Made by a program: the position numbers and the translations under genes. Positions 46,363 to 50,599 of a stretch of DNA of 50,599 nt are shown here, in pieces. This stretch comes from Cypionkella sp. (GTDB lineage Bacteria > Pseudomonadota > Alphaproteobacteria > Rhodobacterales > Rhodobacteraceae), in the NCBI GenBank assembly GCA_025458525.1, contig JALOSF010000031.1:1-50599 (forward strand). Reading direction: 5' to 3'. Below the pieces are notes generated by a model. The model saw only the letters and a list, made by a program, of their open reading frames with translations. It did not search any database and was not told where the DNA came from. The stretch's first letter is position 1; every line of letters starts with the position of its first letter.

Positions 46363-47622
46363 TCAGCGCACCTTGCCGACGACAAGGCTGGCATTGGTGC
46401 CGCCAAATCCAAAGGAATTGGACAGTGCGATGTCGATCTTGCGTTTCACGGCCTTGTTTGGCGCCAGGTCCAGCTTCGGCGCCACGGCCGGGGTATCAAG
46501 GTTGATCGTCGGCGGCGCGATCTGGTCGCGGATCGCCAGAATGCAGAAAATCGCCTCGACCGCACCAGCCGCGCCCAGCAAATGCCCGATCGACGACTTG
46601 GTCGAGGACATCGTGGCTTTGCCCGCCGCATCCCCCATCAGCCGCTCCACCGCGCCAAGCTCGATGGTGTCGGCCATCGTGCTGGTGCCATGCGCGTTGA
46701 TATAATCGATGTCAGACGGCTGCACCCCCGCCCGCTTCAGCGCCGCGCTCATCGACCGGAACCCGCCGTCGCCATCCTCTGACGGTGCGGTGATGTGATA
46801 GGCATCGCCCGAAAGGCCATAGCCAAGCACTTCGGCATAGATCTTGGCCCCGCGCGCCTTGGCATGCTCGTATTCCTCAAGCACCACCACGCCTGCGCCT
46901 TCTCCCATCACAAAGCCGTCGCGATCGGCATCATAGGGGCGGCTCGCCTTGGTCGGGTCGTCGGCGCGCTTGGTGGACAACGCCTTGCAGGCGTTGAACC
47001 CGGCAATGCCGATTTCCGAAATCGGGCTTTCCGCCCCACCGGCCACCATCACATCGGCATCGCCCAACATGATCAGCCGCGCCGCATCGCCAATCGCATG
47101 GGCGCCGGTCGAACAGGCCGTCACCACCGCATGGTTCGGCCCCTTGAAGCCAAAGCGGATCGACACCTGGCCCGACACCAGATTGATCAAGGCACCGGGG
47201 ATGAAAAACGGCGACACCCGCTTCGGCCCCTTTTCCTTGATCAGAACCGCCGTCTCGGCAATCGAGGTCAACCCCCCGATCCCCGACCCGATCATCACGC
47301 CGGTGCGCTCTTTCTGATCGTCCGTCTCGGCCACCCAGCCCGAATCCCGCACCGCTTGCACCGCCGCGGCCATGCCATAAAGGATGAAATCATCAACCTT
47401 GCGCCGGTCCTTGGGCTCCATCCAGTCATCCGGGTTGAACGTGCCATCCGTCCCATCGCCCAGCGGAATTTCGCAAGCGTATTGCGTCACGACGTTGGAG
47501 GCATCAAACCGCGTGATCGGCCCGGCACCGGACTGTCCGGCAATCAGCCTGCTCCAGGTTTCCTCAACGCCGCAGGCCAAAGGGGTGACCATCCCCAGAC
47601 CCGTCACAACGACACGACGCAT
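46363..47622 (-). CDS. fabF: Beta-ketoacyl-ACP synthase II
   Basis: The gene encodes 419 residues. The catalytic triad is Cys170 in VTACSTGAHAIGDA, His311 in NAHGTST and His347 in SSIGHLLGAAGA. It elongates acyl-ACP with malonyl-ACP in fatty acid synthesis and favours the unsaturated branch. mltG follows at three bases, so the two form a unit. acpP, the usual upstream neighbour, is replaced here by a 248-base gap and tRNA-His. Confidence 0.96.
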   Translation of the reverse strand: MRRVVVTGLGMVTPLACGVEETWSRLIAGQSGAGPITRFDASNVVTQYACEIPLGDGTDGTFNPDDWMEPKDRRKVDDFILYGMAAAVQAVRDSGWVAETDDQKERTGVMIGSGIGGLTSIAETAVLIKEKGPKRVSPFFIPGALINLVSGQVSIRFGFKGPNHAVVTACSTGAHAIGDAARLIMLGDADVMVAGGAESPISEIGIAGFNACKALSTKRADDPTKASRPYDADRDGFVMGEGAGVVVLEEYEHAKARGAKIYAEVLGYGLSGDAYHITAPSEDGDGGFRSMSAALKRAGVQPSDIDYINAHGTSTMADTIELGAVERLMGDAAGKATMSSTKSSIGHLLGAAGAVEAIFCILAIRDQIAPPTINLDTPAVAPKLDLAPNKAVKRKIDIALSNSFGFGGTNASLVVGKVR

Positions 47623-47730
47623 TCAATCTCTCCCAGCTCGAAAGGCTTTTTTGCCTGATACACGCGGGCAAATGCCAGCGCAACTGCCGGGGCTGACCAC
47701 GCCCGGCAACCGGCGGAAAACGGAGCCAGC

Positions 47731-47810
47731 GTCCGACCCGACGCCCCCGCAGACAGATAAAACAACGCGAAAGGCCATCGTCCGAACCGGACGCTGTCGG
47801 ACATTCGGAC
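47731..47810. repeat. Four copies of a GTCCGA(A/C) heptamer upstream of fabF
   Basis: GTCCGAC (47731), GTCCGAA (47780), and the inverted forms GTCGGAC (47796) and TTCGGAC (47804) lie in the 248-base gap between fabF and tRNA-His. The last three can form a hairpin. They may be regulator sites for fabF-mltG. No matching family is known to me. Confidence 0.4.
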
Positions 47811-47818
47811 GCAAGGCC

Positions 47819-47841
47819 AAAAAAAAGGCCCCGGTGGGGCC
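47819..47841 (-). terminator. Intrinsic terminator after tRNA-His
   Basis: On the minus strand GGCCCC, loop ACC and GGGGCC form a 6-base-pair stem followed by eight T, 30 bases past the tRNA-His 3' end. Confidence 0.88.
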
Positions 47842-47870
47842 AGATTTTTCAATATTATCAAGTGCTTGAA

Positions 47871-47947
47871 TGGTACCGACTCCCCGGCTCGAACGGGGGA
47901 CCCCCAGATCCACAATCTGGTGCTCTAACCAACTGAGCTAAGTCGGC
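47871..47947 (-). tRNA. tRNA-His (anticodon GUG)
   Basis: The 77-base gene reads 5' GCCGACU on the minus strand, with D-stem GCUC/GAGC, anticodon stem CCAGA/UCUGG around UUGUGGA (anticodon GUG, His), T-stem CCCCG/CGGGG, acceptor AGUCGGU, A73 and encoded CCA. The base before G1 is U, so there is no encoded G-1, and G1 pairs with U72. This G-1-less, A73 form is the alphaproteobacterial type of tRNA-His. Confidence 0.95.
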
Positions 47948-48093
47948 ACTTGCGGGCCATGTAACGCCCCTTTTGACAGATTGCAAGCGCGCTTTGGCGG
48001 GAATTGTGCATCGTCCCGCGCGCCCTCCCCCGCTGCCCTTGCGCAAGCGTTCAAAGACGTCTAGGGCATCTCCAGCAGATCAAGGGGGCCAGC

Positions 48094-48324
48094 ATGGGCA
48101 TCGACAAGGAAAGCGATATCGCCGCAAACCTTCAGATCGGTCCGACTTCGGCCGGGATGGTGCGCATCTATGTCGAGGCCGATGGCGGCATCGAACTCCC
48201 GCTCGATTTCGAACCCGAAGAAGCCGAAGAAATCGCCGAGGAACTGCGCGCCGCGGCCGAGGCCGCACGGGCCATGGGCAGCGCAAAGCCGGGTGGCGGC
48301 AAGGCTAAACCCAAGCGGAAATAA
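48094..48324 (+). CDS. DUF6324 family small acidic protein
   Basis: The gene encodes 76 residues. MGIDKESDIAANLQIGPTSA, then GMVRIYVEADGGIELPLDFE and PEEAEEIAEELRAAAEAARA, match the small DUF6324 family of Rhodobacteraceae, with a Lys-rich tail. AAGGGGG lies six bases before the ATG. Its last 20 bases overlap the convergent mmcB gene. Function is unknown. Confidence 0.8.
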   Translation: MGIDKESDIAANLQIGPTSAGMVRIYVEADGGIELPLDFEPEEAEEIAEELRAAAEAARAMGSAKPGGGKAKPKRK

Positions 48325-48769
48325 CGCCCGCCGGGTCGCGCAAGGCCTGCAACCGCATCGCCGCATGCCGCGCGAAGCCAAGCATCACCGCCTTGCGCCG
48401 CGCCGGCGCCAAAGGCGTCGCGGCACCCATGCGCACCACCTCGGCGTCATAGGCATCGGCAAGGATCAGCCCCGACCCTTCTGGCAGCAGATCGGCAGGA
48501 AAATCGGCATCGACCGCCCAGAAGAACCGGTCACACCATGGCAGATAACCATGCCACTTGCGATCCGCGGTGAAGTCGGCCCGGCATGACTTGCATTCGA
48601 TGATCCAGATCTCGCCCTTCGGCCCAAGCGCGATCACATCCACCCGCAAACCGGGCGCCGGGCAAAACTCCTCGACCGACACAAAGCCCAGACCGCGCAG
48701 CGCACGCCCGACCCCGCGGGCAAGCCGCTGTCCGGGCATCTGGGGCAAAAGATCGGTGGCTTGGTCCAT
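48305..48769 (-). CDS. mmcB: MmcB family DNA repair protein
   Basis: The gene encodes 154 residues of the MmcB family, a PD-(D/E)xK-like nuclease fold: RVDVIALGPKGEIWIIECKS holds the D and E-x-K residues, followed by DFTADRKWHGYLPWCDRFFW. Caulobacter mmcB is SOS-induced and protects against mitomycin C. Here a GTTC-N7-GTTC LexA-type site lies 13 bases before the ATG. A longer in-frame TTG start would put that site inside the gene and is not preferred. Confidence 0.9.
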   Translation of the reverse strand: MDQATDLLPQMPGQRLARGVGRALRGLGFVSVEEFCPAPGLRVDVIALGPKGEIWIIECKSCRADFTADRKWHGYLPWCDRFFWAVDADFPADLLPEGSGLILADAYDAEVVRMGAATPLAPARRKAVMLGFARHAAMRLQALRDPAGVISAWV

Positions 48770-48781
48770 GTCGCCAACTAT

Positions 48782-48796
48782 GAACGAAGGATGAAC
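48782..48796 (-). promoter_or_regulatory. LexA/SOS box upstream of mmcB
   Basis: GTTCATCCTTCGTTC on the minus strand is an exact GTTC-N7-GTTC direct repeat, the LexA target of alphaproteobacteria. It ends 13 bases before the mmcB ATG. Confidence 0.85.
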
Positions 48797-48808
48797 ATCT
48801 GACAAGAC

Positions 48809-48837
48809 TTGCAGCCGCGGGCTTGCGCGCCTATCTT
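48809..48837 (+). promoter_or_regulatory. Candidate promoter of the structured non-coding RNA
   Basis: TTGCAG (48809-48814), a 17-base spacer and TATCTT (48832-48837) predict a start near 48844, at the first base of the RNA's closing stem. It is divergent from mmcB. Confidence 0.5.
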
Positions 48838-48843
48838 CAGGAT

Positions 48844-49010
48844 TGGCGGGTGCTGCTCTTCGCGTGCTGGGGCTTTTTTCCAGTGGCCGATAAGCAAACG
48901 AATGGATGCTGGCTCTGGCAAGATCCTGGTCTTGCTACCTGGTGCCCACCTGAGACCTCTGGCTCTCGGGAAACCATGCCGCCCACGGTCGCTGCGGGCC
49001 CGCCACCTTT
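48844..49010 (+). ncRNA. Rod-shaped non-coding RNA, possibly 6S RNA
   Basis: The region has no plausible open frame but a nested rod: closing stem UGGCGGGU (48844-48851) with GCCCGCCA (48998-49005); then CGUG and GGGGC with GCC-CC-CACG (one bulge); then UUUCC with GGAAA; a hairpin GCAAGA/UCUUGC lies at the apex. A promoter precedes it and CCUUUU follows the last stem base. Length (about 165 bases) and shape suit 6S RNA, and GCCGAUA also occurs in the E. coli 5' bubble strand. I cannot confirm the family by covariance. Confidence 0.5.
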
Positions 49011-49027
49011 TGCACAGGTCAGACATG

Positions 49028-49056
49028 AAAAAGGGGCGGATCACTCCGCCCCTTTT
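49028..49056 (-). terminator. Intrinsic terminator after the DUF481 gene
   Basis: On the minus strand AAAAGGGGCGGA, a GTGA loop and TCCGCCCCTTTTT form a strong terminator 20 bases past the DUF481 stop. On the plus strand TTTT follows the stem, so it may also back up the upstream non-coding RNA. Confidence 0.85.
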
Positions 49057-49075
49057 CACTTCACTCTGGCCCCGC

Positions 49076-49921
49076 TCAGAAGCCGAACACCAGCGACACA
49101 CCAAGCTTGTTGTCGGTGCGGATCGCGCGGCTTTCGTTATACTCGGTCAGATAGCTGACGCGGGTCGAAAGCGTGTCGGTCATCTTCACGTTCAGGCCCA
49201 GATCGTTGTTGGCCCGCAGCGCGCTGTCGGATTTCAACACATCGGTGTCGTTCGTCACGAAGAAATTGTCGTTGATCTTGTAAAAGAAACGCGACGCGGC
49301 AAGGTAGCCGGTCTCCGTGGTCGAATTGCGCGCGCCATCTTCAAGATAGCTGACGCCGATACCGGCCTGCACACGCCAGGTCATGTCGGGCGTGTTGATC
49401 ACACGATACCCCGGACCAAAGCCCAGAAAGCCGTCGCGGCGGGTTTCGGCCGCGGTGCTGGCCAGGCCATCGGTTTCCAGACGGGCGATCGCAAAACCAT
49501 AGAAGTTCTGGTCAAAGTAGTAGCTTGCGTCATAGACGGCCAGAACGTCCTCTTTGGTCGAGGTGTTGTTGGATTCCGAGAAATCCAGCGCCGCATTCAG
49601 GCTTTGCACGAAGTTGCCCTGGGCAAAGCGCAAGCGCACACCGGCGCTCAGGTCTTGCGACTCGTTGTTGCCGGTCTTGCCCGAATACCCAAGCGAGGCG
49701 CTGCCCGACAGGCCCGGACGGAATTCCGGATTGCCAAAGCGTGCCGCATCTTCTGCCCGTGCCATGTCGTCACGCACATTTTCCTCGATGTCGTCGATAC
49801 GGTCATTGACCGACTCGATGCCCGTAATGGCAACCTGCGCCACGGCGGCGGGTGCAAAGACAGCTTGGGCTGCGGCAATAGCCAGCACGCCGGCACCAAA
49901 AGTGCGGAGTTTGACTGTCAT
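49076..49921 (-). CDS. DUF481 outer-membrane beta-barrel protein
   Basis: The gene encodes 281 residues. Residues 1-28 are a signal peptide ending AAVAQ. A short helical linker (VNDRIDDIEENVRDDMARAE) precedes a beta-barrel of alternating strands (DUF481, YdiY-like), and the last residue is Phe, the usual outer-membrane assembly signal (GVSLVFGF). It should reside in the outer membrane. GGAACAAGAG precedes the ATG. It ends at a strong terminator and stands alone. Confidence 0.88.
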   Translation of the reverse strand: MTVKLRTFGAGVLAIAAAQAVFAPAAVAQVAITGIESVNDRIDDIEENVRDDMARAEDAARFGNPEFRPGLSGSASLGYSGKTGNNESQDLSAGVRLRFAQGNFVQSLNAALDFSESNNTSTKEDVLAVYDASYYFDQNFYGFAIARLETDGLASTAAETRRDGFLGFGPGYRVINTPDMTWRVQAGIGVSYLEDGARNSTTETGYLAASRFFYKINDNFFVTNDTDVLKSDSALRANNDLGLNVKMTDTLSTRVSYLTEYNESRAIRTDNKLGVSLVFGF

Positions 49922-50108
49922 CTCTTGTTCCTTCTTTCACACAAACCGACGCAACTGTCGTCGGACGTGGAAGGAACGTGGTCCTGCGTTGAAAGTTCCT
50001 GCCGATCACGCAGTCGAGATCACATGTGAAGTGACGCCACGTAAATCAACACGTTGTTTTGCATTGAAAATTGTCCTGCGACACAAGATGGTCGCTGCCA
50101 CCCCGGCC

Positions 50109-50426
50109 TTAGCGACGGGCGCGGAAGGGCCCGGATTTGCGCGCCTCGACCGCCACTTTCACCGGGATCAAGGCCTGCCTGCGACCGCCGGGCGGGGTAT
50201 CTTCGGGTTCGGCCATCCGCATCACGGCGATGGCAAATTGCACCCCCGCAAACACCACGCCGTTAAACATCACCATCATCAAACCGGCAACCCACCCCAT
50301 GGGCGAGCCAAGGATCAGGTGCCGCAGCCCGGCCACATCCAACAGCACAAGCCCGGCCACAAAGGCCACCGCAAGGCCAAAGCCGATAGCCACATTCACG
50401 ATATAAAGACGGATCAGTTCCGGCAT
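50109..50426 (-). CDS. Small two-helix membrane protein of unknown function
   Basis: The gene encodes 105 residues. Two membrane helices (about 6-30 and 38-68) are followed by a basic cytoplasmic tail (GGRRQALIPVKVAVEARKSG). AGGGGGAG lies before the chosen ATG at 50426. Family is not recognised. Confidence 0.75.
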   Translation of the reverse strand: MPELIRLYIVNVAIGFGLAVAFVAGLVLLDVAGLRHLILGSPMGWVAGLMMVMFNGVVFAGVQFAIAVMRMAEPEDTPPGGRRQALIPVKVAVEARKSGPFRARR

Positions 50427-50513
50427 GGCGACTCCCCCTTGCACAAGATCAGAGTAGCCCGGCTGCGGCAAAGCGAAAGAGCCAATTCGCCGCAGCCCGC
50501 ATTTTGGCCCCAT

Positions 50514-50599
50514 TCAATTCATCGGGCGCACAAATTCCATGCTGCCGCCCTTGGGCCCGGTCAGCAAAAGCGTGACCGGCCCCGTCACCTCTGCCCGCG
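50514..50599 (-). CDS. C-terminal end of an unidentified protein (partial)
   Basis: A minus-strand frame open from the right edge ends RAEVTGPVTLLLTGPKGGSM, then EFVRPMN, at a TGA (50516-50514). Codon use matches the surrounding genes, so it is likely real, but too little is visible to name it. Confidence 0.5.
   Translation of the reverse strand, partial: RAEVTGPVTLLLTGPKGGSMEFVRPMN

Overview
The window looks like a chromosomal segment of a Rhodobacteraceae (alphaproteobacterial) genome. The grounds are high G+C with strong third-position bias, a gene order familiar from that family (hflK-hflC-DUF2065, DUF2842-purA, DUF2948-murA, fabF-mltG next to a gene transfer agent), a tRNA-His without G-1 and with A73, a CtrA-type TTAA-N7-TTAA site and a GTTC-N7-GTTC SOS box. 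No closer placement is attempted.

Positions 1-17,100 are mostly housekeeping: a peptidoglycan-binding lipoprotein (cut by the left edge), a [2Fe-2S] ferredoxin, hflK/hflC, glutathione reductase, ribose-5-phosphate isomerase, L-serine dehydratase, a sulfotransferase-like protein, an EamA transporter, thiamine diphosphokinase, a very large acidic Ala-rich protein, purA, secG and pyrG. Positions 17,100-28,550 are accessory metabolism: a PACE efflux pump divergent from a TetR regulator over a shared palindrome; a LacI-controlled operon for uptake and breakdown of a glycoside (ABC importer, GH63-type glucosyl/mannosylglycerate hydrolase-like enzyme, PIG-L deacetylase); and an arsenic operon made of an ArsR-ArsC fusion, a GAPDH and ArsJ, which together reduce arsenate or convert it to 1-arseno-3-phosphoglycerate and export it.

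Positions 28,550-31,050 hold murA, DUF2948, a tRNA-Thr whose 3' half is duplicated in tandem (40 bp, exact) and a frameshifted integrase remnant. Positions 31,100-45,170 hold a complete gene transfer agent (GTA) structural cluster of the Rhodobacter capsulatus type, g1 to g15 in order on the minus strand, with every reading frame open. Its upstream region carries a good sigma70-type promoter, a full CtrA site about 85 bp upstream of the predicted start, and an intrinsic terminator hairpin lying between the promoter and g1. The tail-tip end (g12-g15) is markedly poorer in G+C than the head genes.

Positions 45,180-50,599 hold mltG, fabF, tRNA-His, DUF6324, SOS-controlled mmcB, a rod-shaped non-coding RNA that may be 6S RNA, a DUF481 outer-membrane protein, a small membrane protein and the C-terminal end of one more gene. 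The most interesting items are the layout of the GTA control region, the mosaic GTA tail beside a damaged integration site, the fused arsenic sensor/reductase, the GH63/PIG-L operon and the unassigned structured RNA.
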